A DNA stretch of 64,000 nucleotides, taken from positions 1 to 64,000 of the forward strand of contig CALYQD010000009.1 in the NCBI GenBank assembly GCA_945280365.1. Direction: 5' to 3'. Below the pieces are notes generated by a model that saw only the letters and a program-made list of their open reading frames with translations, searched no databases and had not been told where the DNA came from. The translations under genes and the position numbers were made by a program. This document shows positions 54,600 through 64,000 of the stretch, one piece after another (the first letter of the stretch is position 1; every line of letters begins with the position of its first letter). Origin of the DNA: an uncultured Apibacter sp. Lineage in GTDB: Bacteria > Bacteroidota > Bacteroidia > Flavobacteriales > Weeksellaceae.

Positions 54600-55817
54600 T
54601 TATAATTCTAATGCCTTACGTATTCCATTATTCATTAAAATATCAATAGGATTTTCAATAGCTTCTTTTACAGCCACTAAGAAACTTACCGATTCTTTTC
54701 CATCAATAATTCTATGATCATAAGATAGTGCAACATACATCATAGGTGCGATGACGATTTGCTTATTTTTAACTACAGGTCTTTCTATTATATTATGCAT
54801 TCCCAATATGGCGCTCTGAGGAGGATTTATAAGCGGAGTTGATAGCATAGAACCAAAAACTCCACCGTTGGTTATGGTAAAGGTGCCTCCTGTCATTTCA
54901 TCCACAGTAATTTTGCCCTCACGAACTTTATCTGCCAGATTTTTTATCGTTTGTTCCACTCCTCTAAATGACATTGTTTCCGCATTTCTAAGTACTGGTA
55001 CCATTAAACCTTTAGGGCCGGAAACAGCAATGCTTATGTCTTGAAAATCATAGGTTATTTTGTTTTCTTTATCTATCATTGAATTAACATCCGGAAACAT
55101 CTTTAAAGCTCTGACTACTGCTAGAGTGAAAAAAGACATAAATCCTAATGATACATTATGTTTATTTTTGAATTCTTCCTTATATTCATTGCGTATACTA
55201 AATATCTCACTCATATCAACCTCATTAAAAGTGGTTAACATGGCCGTTTGATTTTTTACTGATACCAATCTCTCGGATAGTTTTCTTCTTAAAGCCGATA
55301 ACTTAACGGATTTATATGATCGAATTCCATTGATGGGCTGATTTCCTAAAGAAGGTACTGCTTGAAGAGCATCGTTTTTAGTAATTCTTCCGTTTTTACC
55401 GGTTCCTTGAATTTCGGACGATGAAATATTTTTTTCTTTTATTATTTTTTTTGCAGCCGGCGAGCAAGTTCCTTTTGCATAAGAGTCTGTTTGCGATTCT
55501 TGTGATGTTTGGGAAGTAACCGTACTTACCGCCTCCTTTTCATTTTGTTCAAAATCTTCTTTTCTTATATTAGGATTTTCAGCATCTGTATCTAGTAAGC
55601 AAATTATATGACCAACCTGAACTGTATCTCCCTCTTGAACTTTTAAAGTTATCGTCCCACTTGCTTCCGCTGGAAGATCCAATGTTGCTTTGTCGGAATC
55701 TATTTCAGCAATAGCCTGATCCTTTTCTACATAATCTCCGTCTTTTACTAACCAAGTTGAAATTTCCACTTCTGTTATTGATTCCCCAGGAGAGGGAACT
55801 CTCATTTCAAGTATCAT
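54600..55817 (-). CDS. sucB: 2-oxoglutarate dehydrogenase E2 (dihydrolipoyl succinyltransferase)
   Basis: The 405-residue subunit has a lipoyl domain with Lys43 in [14 protein letters not shown], a subunit-binding domain ([31 protein letters not shown]) and a catalytic core ending in [13 protein letters not shown], where His368 and Asp372 act in acyl transfer. It forms the core of the 2-oxoglutarate dehydrogenase complex. Its E1 partner lies directly upstream. The E3 subunit is not in the window. Confidence 0.97.
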   Translation of the reverse strand: MILEMRVPSPGESITEVEISTWLVKDGDYVEKDQAIAEIDSDKATLDLPAEASGTITLKVQEGDTVQVGHIICLLDTDAENPNIRKEDFEQNEKEAVSTVTSQTSQESQTDSYAKGTCSPAAKKIIKEKNISSSEIQGTGKNGRITKNDALQAVPSLGNQPINGIRSYKSVKLSALRRKLSERLVSVKNQTAMLTTFNEVDMSEIFSIRNEYKEEFKNKHNVSLGFMSFFTLAVVRALKMFPDVNSMIDKENKITYDFQDISIAVSGPKGLMVPVLRNAETMSFRGVEQTIKNLADKVREGKITVDEMTGGTFTITNGGVFGSMLSTPLINPPQSAILGMHNIIERPVVKNKQIVIAPMMYVALSYDHRIIDGKESVSFLVAVKEAIENPIDILMNNGIRKALEL

Positions 55818-55846
55818 AAATGTAAATGTTATGTTATATTTTTTGT

Positions 55847-58609
55847 TTATTTAATGTTTTGGAATACGGAATCGATTAACTTTTTTTGTATTTTTTCATA
55901 TCTTTTATGTGATCCCGGTGATGGAGACCCACTCTCCGAAGTATATATTCCTTGAATATTTAAGTTTTGGAATTCTTTAAGAATATACCCCCAAGCTCCC
56001 ATATTTTCCGGTTCCTCTTGTACCCAAATTAATTCTTTTTTATTAATATATTTTGCCAATATTTGATTAATTTTCTCCCAATGAAGCGGATATAATTGTT
56101 CTATTCTAACAAAGGCTATTCTATCTTCGTTTAATTCTTCTCTTTTCTTATCCAACTCATAATATAATTTACCTGAGCATAAAACTAATCTGGTTATTTT
56201 TTCCTCTACTGCATTTGAATCGTCAATTACTTCTTGAAACGAACCTTCTGCTAATTCCTCAAGAGTTGAAACAACTTTAGGATGTCTCAATAGGCTTTTG
56301 GGTGAAAAAACAATAAGCGGTTTTCTATAATTGGGTTTTAACTGTCTTCTCAATGCATGAAAGAAATTTGCTGGTGTAGTAGCATTTACGACATACATAT
56401 TACCATTTGCACAAAGAGATAAAAATCTTTCAATTCTGGCGGATGAATGTTCTGCCCCTTGTCCTTCAAAACCATGTGGTAAAAGCATAACTAAACCATT
56501 TTGCATTTTCCATTTATCTTCTGCCGCAGATACATATTGATCTATCACTATTTGTGCTCCGTTTGCAAAGTCACCGAATTGAGCTTCCCATATAGTTAAG
56601 GAATAAGGAGAGCTCATTGCATAACCATATTCGAATCCTAATACCCCATATTCGGAAAGGAGGGAATTATAGACATAAAATTTTGCCTTAGAATTTAAAT
56701 TGTTTAAAAGAATAATTTCTTCTTCTGTATCTTCTGTTTTTATTACTGCATGACGATGTGAAAACGTTCCTCTTTCCACATCTTCCCCTGATAATCTAAC
56801 ATGATGTCCTTCAGTTAATAAAGTTCCATAAGCCAATAATTCTGCCATTCCCCAGTCAACTGCCCGAGTTACTTCTATCATTTCTCTCCTTTGATTTAAT
56901 AAACGTTTGATTTTATTAAATAGCTTTTTATCTTCAGGAACTTGCGTAATAGTATACGCTATCATGCGCAGTTTTTCCAATGGAAAGGTTGTATCAATAG
57001 AGGTAAGCAATTCGGAAACTCCTACTCTATCAAAATCTTTCCATTCTTGTTGCATAAATAATTCTACGGTTGCTTGATTCATTTCTTTAGAATCCTCTAA
57101 ATTTTTATCCAACAGCTTTCTATATTCTTCATCACTGTCAGCAACCATTTTTTTTGTGATAATATCTTCTTTTTCAAGCTTGGCTCGATAAATTTCCCTG
57201 GGATCCGGATGGTTTTCAATTATTTTATAAAGCTGAGGTTGGGTAAACCGAGGTTCATCCCCCTCATTGTGTCCATATTTTCTATATCCTAAAAGGTCGA
57301 TAAATACGTCTTTGTTAAATGTATTTCTATAATCGGATGCAAATCGTACGGCATGAATAACTGCTTCTGCATCATCCGCATTTACATGTAATACGGGAGA
57401 TAATACCGTTTTAGCAATATCTGTACAATACGTACTGGAACGGGCGTCTAAATAATTCGTTGTAAATCCTACCTGGTTGTTAATTATTATGTGTATGGTA
57501 CCTCCAGTTTTATATCCATCCAAATTCATCATTTGAATTACCTCATACACAATTCCTTGTGCAGCAATTGCTGCATCTCCATGTATGAGTATCGGCATAA
57601 CTTTTCCATAATCTTCCTGATAATCATGATCGGTCTTAGCTCTCACTATACCTTCAACAATTGCATCAACGGTTTCTAGATGTGAAGGATTAGGAGCTAA
57701 ACTTATTTTAACTGTTTTACCTTTTTTTGTTTTATAATTATTACATGAGCCTAAATGATATTTTACATCACCAGAAAATAAGGTTTCTATATAATCTTTT
57801 CCCTCAAATTCATTAAATATTTGTGAATATGACTTATTAAAGATATTGGCTAACACATTTAATCGCCCTCTATGAGCCATACCTATAACAATTTCTTCAA
57901 CCCCTAACTCTGAAGAATGATTAATAATTTCATCCAATGCGGGAATCAAGGTTTCTCCCCCTTCTAATGAAAAACGTTTCTGTCCAACAAATTTTGTGTG
58001 TAAAAAATTTTCAAATGCTACTGCTTGGGACAATTTTTTTAGTATTCTTTTCTTTTCTTCAACGTCGAGTACGGGCTGATTAAAATCTTTTTTTAACCAA
58101 TTTTGAATCCAAAGAATTTCTTCCGGTTTTCGAATGTACATATATTCTATACCAATTGAACTGCAATATTCTTTATTAAGAATCTCAATTATTTCTCTTA
58201 AGGTATAGTCACCTTCCAAGCCTATTATTTTGCCGTTTACGCGAACTGATAAATCTGATTGGCTAAGTCCAAAATTTTCTATGTTCAAATCAGGTGTATA
58301 TTTTCTTCTTTGTCTTACCGGATTTGTTTTAGTAAATAAATGTCCTCTTGTCCTATAACCATTTATGAGATTTACTATTTTGAATTCACGTATTATATCT
58401 TCCGAAATTTCAAACTTATTACTAGAAGTGGTATTTATTGTATTTGGCTCGTTTGCTGAAACTTGATTATAAGATTTGCTAGCAAAATCGAAACCTTGAA
58501 AAAAAATTCTCCAACTAGGTTCAATACTATCCGGAAATTTTAAATATTTCTGGTACAACTCATCTATATGTTCTGAATCTATTGCATTTAAAAATGAAAA
58601 TTGGTCCAT
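55847..58609 (-). CDS. sucA: 2-oxoglutarate dehydrogenase E1
   Basis: The 920-residue thiamine diphosphate enzyme decarboxylates 2-oxoglutarate. The start [18 protein letters not shown] and the early QVDA-like [11 protein letters not shown] are typical; the thiamine motif is [13 protein letters not shown] with [11 protein letters not shown], and the later [33 protein letters not shown] block is a clear signature. It forms an operon with sucB (29 bases between). Confidence 0.97.
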   Translation of the reverse strand: MDQFSFLNAIDSEHIDELYQKYLKFPDSIEPSWRIFFQGFDFASKSYNQVSANEPNTINTTSSNKFEISEDIIREFKIVNLINGYRTRGHLFTKTNPVRQRRKYTPDLNIENFGLSQSDLSVRVNGKIIGLEGDYTLREIIEILNKEYCSSIGIEYMYIRKPEEILWIQNWLKKDFNQPVLDVEEKKRILKKLSQAVAFENFLHTKFVGQKRFSLEGGETLIPALDEIINHSSELGVEEIVIGMAHRGRLNVLANIFNKSYSQIFNEFEGKDYIETLFSGDVKYHLGSCNNYKTKKGKTVKISLAPNPSHLETVDAIVEGIVRAKTDHDYQEDYGKVMPILIHGDAAIAAQGIVYEVIQMMNLDGYKTGGTIHIIINNQVGFTTNYLDARSSTYCTDIAKTVLSPVLHVNADDAEAVIHAVRFASDYRNTFNKDVFIDLLGYRKYGHNEGDEPRFTQPQLYKIIENHPDPREIYRAKLEKEDIITKKMVADSDEEYRKLLDKNLEDSKEMNQATVELFMQQEWKDFDRVGVSELLTSIDTTFPLEKLRMIAYTITQVPEDKKLFNKIKRLLNQRREMIEVTRAVDWGMAELLAYGTLLTEGHHVRLSGEDVERGTFSHRHAVIKTEDTEEEIILLNNLNSKAKFYVYNSLLSEYGVLGFEYGYAMSSPYSLTIWEAQFGDFANGAQIVIDQYVSAAEDKWKMQNGLVMLLPHGFEGQGAEHSSARIERFLSLCANGNMYVVNATTPANFFHALRRQLKPNYRKPLIVFSPKSLLRHPKVVSTLEELAEGSFQEVIDDSNAVEEKITRLVLCSGKLYYELDKKREELNEDRIAFVRIEQLYPLHWEKINQILAKYINKKELIWVQEEPENMGAWGYILKEFQNLNIQGIYTSESGSPSPGSHKRYEKIQKKLIDSVFQNIK

Positions 58610-59007
58610 TTTATTTTTTGCTTTAAACTGGTATTCTTTATTTACTGTATAGGTTCAAATCTACTGATTTTGACGATATCTTCAAAGTAAATATTTTATA
58701 TAATACAAATTATCTATGGACATTTTAAAATTATATTTTTTTTACAAAAAAACTATTTACCAAGAGCATCACCATTAAGTATTTAATCAATAATGTATAT
58801 TGATTTTATAATCAATAATACTCTTATATTTATACTGATTTACTTATAAAAATATCGATTTTTAAGGTGGAAGGTATTTGAGTAAGAATGAATTTAACTA
58901 CCTCTTAGTTATTTTGATATTTCATTGAAATTCTTTATTATCATTAAAAATACTTTTAAAATGGCTATAAAGAACTGTTTTAATGATTCGAATTATTAAA
59001 AAATTGA
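58610..59007. other. AT-rich intergenic region upstream of sucA
   Basis: About 400 bases with no supported gene. The promoter for sucA-sucB must lie near 58610-58700. Several direct and inverted runs of AT occur (for example around 58790-58820), none convincing as a regulatory site. Confidence 0.55.
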
Positions 59008-59886
59008 TTATCCAACTAATACCTTAAGTGCTTTAGGCTCCAATGTAATAGATAAGTTCCTCGCATGTATGGGAGTAAATTCACCATCTATCTGCAAATA
59101 ATCAGTATCAAGCTGAATGTCTAATTGATTCGTTTTAAAAAATATATTTTTCTTACTTCCAATATTTGTATTTAACAAAAATTGTAAGCCGATTAGGCAA
59201 AATGTAATCCAAGAACATTGGGTAATTAAATTTATATCAAATTGCCCATCTTGTAAAGAAGCATCAGGAGAAATGGAAAAACCATAACCTAAACAGTTAC
59301 TATTTGAAATATTAAGCATCATTGCTTTTCCTGTAAATTTTTTAGATTTGGAAAGAACAGATAAATCAATCGGCTTAAATTTAAAAACGCTTATTAATAA
59401 GCTTTTCACATATCCTATCAATTGTCTTTGTTTCTGATGTGCATAAATTTTCACAGTTTCTGCATCAAACCCAATTCCAGCATTGCTAAAAAAATACTGT
59501 TGATTTATCTTACCACAATCAATTTTTTTTATATTTTTTTGTGAATTTTTAATAAATTGTAAAGCGACATCATAAGTGAGCGGAATTTTCAAATGTCGAG
59601 CCAAACCATTTCCGGATCCTATAGGCACAATAGCTAATATGACTTGTTTATTTACTAAGGCAGAGGCTACTTCATTGAGTGTACCGTCTCCACCGCAACT
59701 TACAATGATATCTGCTCCTGCTTCTATGGATTCCAGAGCTAATTTAAAGCCATCATTTTTTTTTCTTGTAAGCTTAATCTCAATATCATAATCTGCAAAA
59801 AGCTCTTTAATCCTATTCTTTACTTCTAAACCCTGTCCTTTACCTGAAATAGGATTGACAATGAAATGGATTCTACTTTCTTTCAT
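59008..59886 (-). CDS. Diacylglycerol-kinase-family lipid kinase
   Basis: The 292-residue product belongs to the YegS/DgkB group: VNPISGKGQGLEVKNR near the start and the ATP-binding SCGGDGTLNEVA, followed by VPIGSGNGLARHLKIP. It phosphorylates diacylglycerol or a related lipid at the inner membrane face. It lies next to rpe on the minus strand with 20 bases between, in one transcript. Confidence 0.92.
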   Translation of the reverse strand: MKESRIHFIVNPISGKGQGLEVKNRIKELFADYDIEIKLTRKKNDGFKLALESIEAGADIIVSCGGDGTLNEVASALVNKQVILAIVPIGSGNGLARHLKIPLTYDVALQFIKNSQKNIKKIDCGKINQQYFFSNAGIGFDAETVKIYAHQKQRQLIGYVKSLLISVFKFKPIDLSVLSKSKKFTGKAMMLNISNSNCLGYGFSISPDASLQDGQFDINLITQCSWITFCLIGLQFLLNTNIGSKKNIFFKTNQLDIQLDTDYLQIDGEFTPIHARNLSITLEPKALKVLVG

Positions 59887-59906
59887 TAAGAAACTGGCTT
59901 ATAAAT

Positions 59907-60560
59907 TTATATAGTACAGGATTTTAAATCTTTAATCATCTGAATTGGGTCCTGTGCATTAAATACACTACTTCCTGCCACAAGAACATCTGCTCCTGTA
60001 TCTGCAAGTTTTTTTGCATTTTCTAAGCTCACTCCTCCATCTACTTGAATTAATGCTTTTGAATTTTTTTGAATGATAAGATCTTTACTGACTCCTATTT
60101 TTTTATAAGTATTTTCAATAAATTTTTGTCCACCAAATCCAGGATTTACACTCATTACTAATACCAAATCAAGAATTTCAATAATATCTTCCAGTAAATT
60201 TATATTAGTATGCGGATTTAAAGCTACACCTGCTTTCATACCTAATTTTTTAATTTCTTGGATAGTTCTATGTAGATGTGTGCAGGCTTCATAATGAACA
60301 GTTAAATAGTCTACTCCTAATTTTTTAAATGTATCCAAATATTGATCTGGATTAACGATCATTAAATGAGCATCTTTAATCTTTTTAGCTTTTTTATTTA
60401 CCGCTTCAACTATTGGAAAACCAAAAGAAATGTTGGGAACAAATACTCCATCCATAATATCAATATGAAACCAATCGGCTTCACTCGAATTGATCATATC
60501 TACATCCTTATCTAAATTTCCGAAATTTGCTGAAAGAATGGAAGGTGCTAATAATGCCAT
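59907..60560 (-). CDS. rpe: Ribulose-phosphate 3-epimerase
   Basis: The 217-residue TIM-barrel enzyme interconverts ribulose-5-phosphate and xylulose-5-phosphate. Motifs are LAPSILSANFGNL, WFHIDIMDGVFVPNIS (metal-binding histidine and aspartate), HYEA and VMSVNPGFGGQKFI, and QVDGGVS. Start at 60560 is chosen because the only upstream alternative is a TTG inside a TAAATTTG -7-like element. Confidence 0.96.
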   Translation of the reverse strand: MALLAPSILSANFGNLDKDVDMINSSEADWFHIDIMDGVFVPNISFGFPIVEAVNKKAKKIKDAHLMIVNPDQYLDTFKKLGVDYLTVHYEACTHLHRTIQEIKKLGMKAGVALNPHTNINLLEDIIEILDLVLVMSVNPGFGGQKFIENTYKKIGVSKDLIIQKNSKALIQVDGGVSLENAKKLADTGADVLVAGSSVFNAQDPIQMIKDLKSCTI

Positions 60561-60690
60561 TTTTTTATGCAAATTTATAAAAAACTATTAATTTTAATGC
60601 ATTTAATTATCTTATAGTAATGTTCCATAAATAAGAAACCTTACTTATATGGTTGTGAATTAGGCATTACATTTGTATAAAATTTCACCT

Positions 60691-61251
60691 ATGATTTTAT
60701 ATATTAAAAATATGGTTTGTAATCGTTGTATACTTGCAGTTGAAGAAATATTAAAAGAAATTCGTATACAGCCGGTTAGTATAGATCTTGGAGAAGTAAT
60801 CTTAACGGATGAAATGAGCAAAGAAGTAAAACAAATTTTTAATGCTAAATTAAATAAAATCGGATTTGAATTGATTAGTGATTCCAATCAAAAAATTATA
60901 GAAAAAATTAAAGCTTTAGTAATTTCTCAAATTCAAGAATATAAAAAACAATCATCTAATTATTCAGAATTTTTATCGGAAAATTTAAATAAAGACTATT
61001 CATATCTAAGCAAATTGTTTTCTTCTACCACCGGTATAACAATTGAGCATTATGTAATTCTTCAAAAAATAGAAAAAGTAAAAGAACTATTGTCATATGA
61101 TGAACTTAACTTATCTGAAATTTCTTATAAATTAGGATATAGTAGTGTAGCTCATTTATCTGCGCAATTTAAAAAAATTACCAGTATAACTCCTTCACAG
61201 TTTAAAGTACAAAAAATAAAAAAAAGGAAAGGATTGGATAAAATTATATAA
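60691..61251 (+). CDS. AraC-family regulator with metal-binding-like N-terminus
   Basis: The 186-residue product has an N-terminal ferredoxin-like part that begins MILYIKNMVCNRCILAVEEIL, which resembles the MxCxxC loop of heavy-metal-associated domains, with an IGFELI strand near its end. The C-terminal half is an AraC DNA-binding pair (LSKLFSSTTGITIEHYVIL, LSEISYKLGYSSVAHLSAQF). Start at 60691 is an ATG; an upstream TTG at 60673 lies in a TACATTTG -7 element. Metal sensing is inferred. Confidence 0.85.
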   Translation: MILYIKNMVCNRCILAVEEILKEIRIQPVSIDLGEVILTDEMSKEVKQIFNAKLNKIGFELISDSNQKIIEKIKALVISQIQEYKKQSSNYSEFLSENLNKDYSYLSKLFSSTTGITIEHYVILQKIEKVKELLSYDELNLSEISYKLGYSSVAHLSAQFKKITSITPSQFKVQKIKKRKGLDKII

Positions 61252-61497
61252 TTTTCTTTAATAACGTACTATCCTGCAAACGGTTAATTTTATTCTATAT
61301 TAATATATTAATTTTATATTTATACGAATTATTTTTGGACTCAACTTGATATAATTTAATTACATGTAATGTGATTTTATTTTTTTTATTATTCAATTTG
61401 TACTGAAAAAGAATATATATTATATTTTACTTATTAATTTGGACGTTCAGCATTATATTTTTAGCTTTGTCAACTGTTAATTTAATCGTTTTTTAAA

Positions 61498-62505
61498 ATG
61501 AATAGGAATAAGATCTTTGATTCTCTGAAATTTATATTAGTTTGTTTTGTAGTATATGCTCATACCACCGAAAGTCAATACAACAAGGATAGAGGTACTG
61601 AAGTTTTGGTAAGTTTTCTCTCAACCTTTACCATGCCACTATTTATATTTATTTCCGGTTACTTTTCTAAAACTATCACTTGGGATAAATATAAAAAATC
61701 TTTTAAAACTTTATTTCTCACTTATATCGTAGCTCAACTGACTTATTCAATACCCTTAATAATTGCACACTCGATAAACCCTCCTTCAAATCAATTTAAT
61801 ATCTTCGAAGAAATAATTTCCATTTTTATTCTTCCAAAGGGAGGTCTTTGGTATATAGTAGGACTGTTAGTATGGAGGTTTATGATTTATTATATAGCTA
61901 AATTTAAATTAAAATTTGCATTAGTTTTCAGCTTATCTTTAATAATTCCTTTGTTATTTGGATTTATAGATATACAATTGAATGCTTTTCGAATAATTAC
62001 TTTCTTTCCATATTTTATTCTAGGCTATTATTGTACTGAAAATATTTTTAATAAAATTAGAAAGGTTAACCCTTTAATTTCATTTGCTGTTTTACTTATA
62101 ATTTTTATTGGATTATGTTTTTATAAAGACCTTTTCCATTTTTTAATGGCCACTTTCGGAGAGGGGTCTTACAAAGCTACTTATCCAACAGTTTTTCAAG
62201 GATTTCTATATAGAGCATCTTTTTATTTAATCAGCATGATCAGCATTAATTGTGTAATGAATTTAGCTACGGACCGATTTTATAAGTTAGGGAAATATTC
62301 TTTGGGTATTTTCTTAGTACATCCTTGTATAATATTTACTATTTCAGGAATTAGAATGTATTTGCTTCCTCCCATAGAGGTTTCTTATCCTATATTATTC
62401 GAATTTCCAATGTCTATGGTTATTGTAGGTATAAGTCTATATTTGTCGGAACTAAAACCAATCCAATATTGGATAAATCCAAGTTTAATTTTATCAAAAA
62501 AATAA
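61498..62505 (+). CDS. Acyltransferase-3 (OafA/OpgC-like) membrane protein
   Basis: The 335-residue protein has about ten membrane helices. It starts FDSLKFILVCFVVYAHTTES, the acyltransferase-3 pattern in which a histidine in the first helix is catalytic. Blocks such as LFIFISGYFSKTI and LWYIVGLLVWR follow. It probably transfers acetyl or succinyl groups to surface sugars. A hairpin terminator lies 15 bases after the stop. No neighbouring sugar genes identify its substrate. Confidence 0.9.
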   Translation: MNRNKIFDSLKFILVCFVVYAHTTESQYNKDRGTEVLVSFLSTFTMPLFIFISGYFSKTITWDKYKKSFKTLFLTYIVAQLTYSIPLIIAHSINPPSNQFNIFEEIISIFILPKGGLWYIVGLLVWRFMIYYIAKFKLKFALVFSLSLIIPLLFGFIDIQLNAFRIITFFPYFILGYYCTENIFNKIRKVNPLISFAVLLIIFIGLCFYKDLFHFLMATFGEGSYKATYPTVFQGFLYRASFYLISMISINCVMNLATDRFYKLGKYSLGIFLVHPCIIFTISGIRMYLLPPIEVSYPILFEFPMSMVIVGISLYLSELKPIQYWINPSLILSKK

Positions 62506-62520
62506 GATATTAATTATATA

Positions 62521-62542
62521 GCCTGTAATTTTTATTACAGGC
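62521..62542 (+). terminator. Terminator of the acyltransferase-3 gene
   Basis: GCCTGTAAT pairs with ATTACAGGC around TTTT, followed by ACTTTATT. It lies 15 bases after the stop. Confidence 0.8.
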
Positions 62543-62869
62543 ACTTTATTCTAATAGAAATATCATTTAGCTATTTTTTATTTAAAATTAATCGTTTCCT
62601 CAAAAGTATTAATTTTATTTTTTCAACTGCTCAGATCTTCTAAATGCTTATTTTTTACAGTTATCATTCATCTATTACATTTTTTCTATATCTATTTTTT
62701 CATATTTATTTTGAAAATTCGTTAGTTTATCTACTATAAATATCTATTAATAGGATATTATATATTTCTAATGCAAAGATTATCTTTTATAAATATTCTT
62801 ATCAATAAAATTATAATTATTGAATAAGCGAGTAAAAAATAAAATTAAAAAAGAGTAATTTAGCATTCT
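62543..62869. other. AT-rich intergenic region
   Basis: About 330 bases with no supported gene. The promoter of the SDR gene should be near its right end, but no convincing TAnnTTTG element was found. Confidence 0.5.
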
Positions 62870-63874
62870 ATGATATTAGTTACAGGAGGTACGGGATTAG
62901 TAGGTAGCTATCTAGTACTAAAGTTGGCTAAAAAGGCTAAACATGTTAAGGTTTTATATAGAAATAATGCTACCCGACAAGAAGTTTATAACTTGTTTAA
63001 AATTCATGAACCTGAAAGATATAAAGTTTTATACGATTCATTACAATGGATTGAAGGGGATATTCTTGATATCACTTCATTGCAAAATGAATTTGAAGGA
63101 GTAACAGAAGTATATCATGCTGCCGGAAAAGTAAGTTTTAATGAAAAAGAAAAAAAGTTGCTCAATAAAATCAATATTGAAGGAACTCAAAATATGATTA
63201 ATTTATCGATCACTAATAAAATTGATAAATTTTGCTTTTTTAGCTCCATTGCTACTTTAGACCCAAACTTTGATGTATCAATTATTAATGAAAATGCTGA
63301 ATGGAATTTTAAAAGAAATCATTCCTCTTATGCATGTTCTAAATATGGAGCAGAAATGGAGGTTTGGAGAGGCTCGCAAGAAGGATTAAAAGTATTGGTA
63401 GTATATCCGGGAATAGTGATAGGTTCGGGAAATTGGGAACGAGCCAACAAGTTATTATATGAAATGACTTATGCTGACCGTGCTTTTTATACATCCGGTT
63501 CAACCGCATTTATTGATGCTTCAGATTTAGCCGAAGTATGCATTCGATTAATGGAAGATCTTATTAATAATGATAAGTATATAGTAACTGCAAGAAATGT
63601 CACATATAAGGAAATAATCTGCCAATTAAGAAGTGCATTTGAAATGAAACCTCCAATTGAAATTACAAATTCTCAACTAAAAAAAATGGCCTTTTGGTCT
63701 CAATTTTTGTCAAGTAAAAAGAGAATAAGCAAATCAGCTTATTTTGCTTTAATATCACAAAATAAATATTCAAATGACAAGTTAGAGCAGTATTTATCAT
63801 ATTCCTTTCTTTCTTTAGAAGATTCTTTAAATATACATGCAAAAAATTATCTACAATATAAAAATAATAAATAA
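62870..63874 (+). CDS. NAD-dependent epimerase/dehydratase (SDR)
   Basis: The 334-residue product has the extended SDR start ILVTGGTGLVGSYLVLKLAK, the aspartate block EGDILDITSL, and the catalytic pair YACSKYGAE (Y-x3-K). It acts on a sugar nucleotide or similar compound, unknown. Its stop overlaps the mvaD start by one base (TAATG), so they are translated in turn and probably work in one operon; a link to isoprenoid metabolism is possible. Confidence 0.88.
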   Translation: MILVTGGTGLVGSYLVLKLAKKAKHVKVLYRNNATRQEVYNLFKIHEPERYKVLYDSLQWIEGDILDITSLQNEFEGVTEVYHAAGKVSFNEKEKKLLNKINIEGTQNMINLSITNKIDKFCFFSSIATLDPNFDVSIINENAEWNFKRNHSSYACSKYGAEMEVWRGSQEGLKVLVVYPGIVIGSGNWERANKLLYEMTYADRAFYTSGSTAFIDASDLAEVCIRLMEDLINNDKYIVTARNVTYKEIICQLRSAFEMKPPIEITNSQLKKMAFWSQFLSSKKRISKSAYFALISQNKYSNDKLEQYLSYSFLSLEDSLNIHAKNYLQYKNNK

Positions 63875-64000
63875 TGAATGAGGAAAATTTTATTCCAACG
63901 CACTCTCATAAGGAAGTTGCAAATGGAGAAGTAAAAGCAAGATGTAGCTCGAACATAGCATTAGTTAAATACTGGGGAAAATATGATTTTCAATTACCGG
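63874..64000 (+). CDS. mvaD: Diphosphomevalonate decarboxylase (partial, N-terminus)
   Basis: The first 42 codons are visible: MNEENFIPTHSHKEVANGEV then KARCSSNIALVKYWGKYDFQLP, the conserved N-terminal block (A.IALVKYWGK) of diphosphomevalonate decarboxylase, the last step to isopentenyl diphosphate in the mevalonate pathway. The gene runs off the window end. The mevalonate pathway is usual in Flavobacteriia. Confidence 0.93.
   Translation, partial: MNEENFIPTHSHKEVANGEVKARCSSNIALVKYWGKYDFQLP

Noticed and set aside
60561..60572. TTG start for rpe
   Set aside because: It lies in a TAAATTTG promoter-like element and adds four residues without conservation; the ATG at 60560 fits.
61252..61497. 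Riboswitch upstream of the acyltransferase-3 gene
   Set aside because: 246 A/T-rich bases without a conserved structure; nothing supports a known class.
1..64000. CRISPR array, tRNA or rRNA genes
   Set aside because: No regularly spaced repeats, no cloverleaf and no conserved rRNA segments were seen; short A/T repeats are random in this composition.

Overview
The window looks like a chromosomal segment of a very AT-rich Flavobacteriia (Bacteroidota) member. Supporting features are the fused LpxC/FabZ protein, a PorX-type response regulator and a DUF4835/PorD protein of the type IX secretion system, a Bacteroidota-type omega subunit, lysine-poor ribosome binding regions, TAnnTTTG promoter elements and a mevalonate-pathway gene. 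The low GC and the traces of proteobacterial-type insertion sequences and a Tli4-type T6SS immunity gene make a gut symbiont such as Apibacter (Weeksellaceae group, bee gut) a reasonable guess, but that is inference.

Positions 1-19,770 are accessory and decaying. At 1-1,412 lie remnants of three insertion sequences (IS903-like IS5, another IS5-type, IS66). From 2.1 to 3.5 kb there is a shortened secreted Rhs-type toxin with a candidate immunity gene. At 3.5-10.6 kb sits an intact block: a three-gene operon (VWA protein, thioredoxin-fold protein, DUF4139 protein) next to a TPR/LytS-type sensor kinase and a LytTR response regulator, with a dead DUF4440 gene between kinase and regulator. From 10.6 to 17.3 kb there are broken genes (YARHG protein, toxin remnant, DEDDh exonuclease, XRE regulator) and a series of orphan Rhs tips with immunity genes, including a DUF3990 (ADP-ribosyltransferase-like) toxin and an intact pentapeptide-repeat protein. 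At 17.4-19.4 kb are a frameshifted Tli4-like T6SS immunity gene and three exact 409-bp tandem copies of a lipoprotein gene, the third inactivated at its lipobox cysteine.

Positions 19,773-64,000 are mostly core genome: prmC, secA and a DUF2795 gene; an outer-membrane barrel protein; then sucD, a second lpxD-like gene, efp, lpxA, lpxC-fabZ, lpxD and an HD-domain hydrolase as one minus-strand lipid A cluster. Divergent from it is porX. Next come a thioredoxin-fold lipoprotein, a DUF4230 protein, the serine genes (serC, serA, DUF1015), a ferredoxin facing an acyl-CoA reductase, dapA, and the bamD-rpoZ-coaBC-porD-recN operon.

The last part holds a WG-repeat/TonB-C protein, rarD, an HxlR regulator with a divergent quinone-reductase-like gene, mpl, a PlsC-type acyltransferase, an S37-family peptidase, sucB and sucA (2-oxoglutarate dehydrogenase), a lipid kinase, rpe, an AraC regulator with a metal-domain-like front, an acyltransferase-3 membrane protein, an SDR protein and the first 42 codons of mvaD. 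No rRNA, tRNA or CRISPR array was recognised. The most unusual part is the toxin/immunity graveyard at 2-19.4 kb, where several immunity-type genes survive without an intact matching effector.
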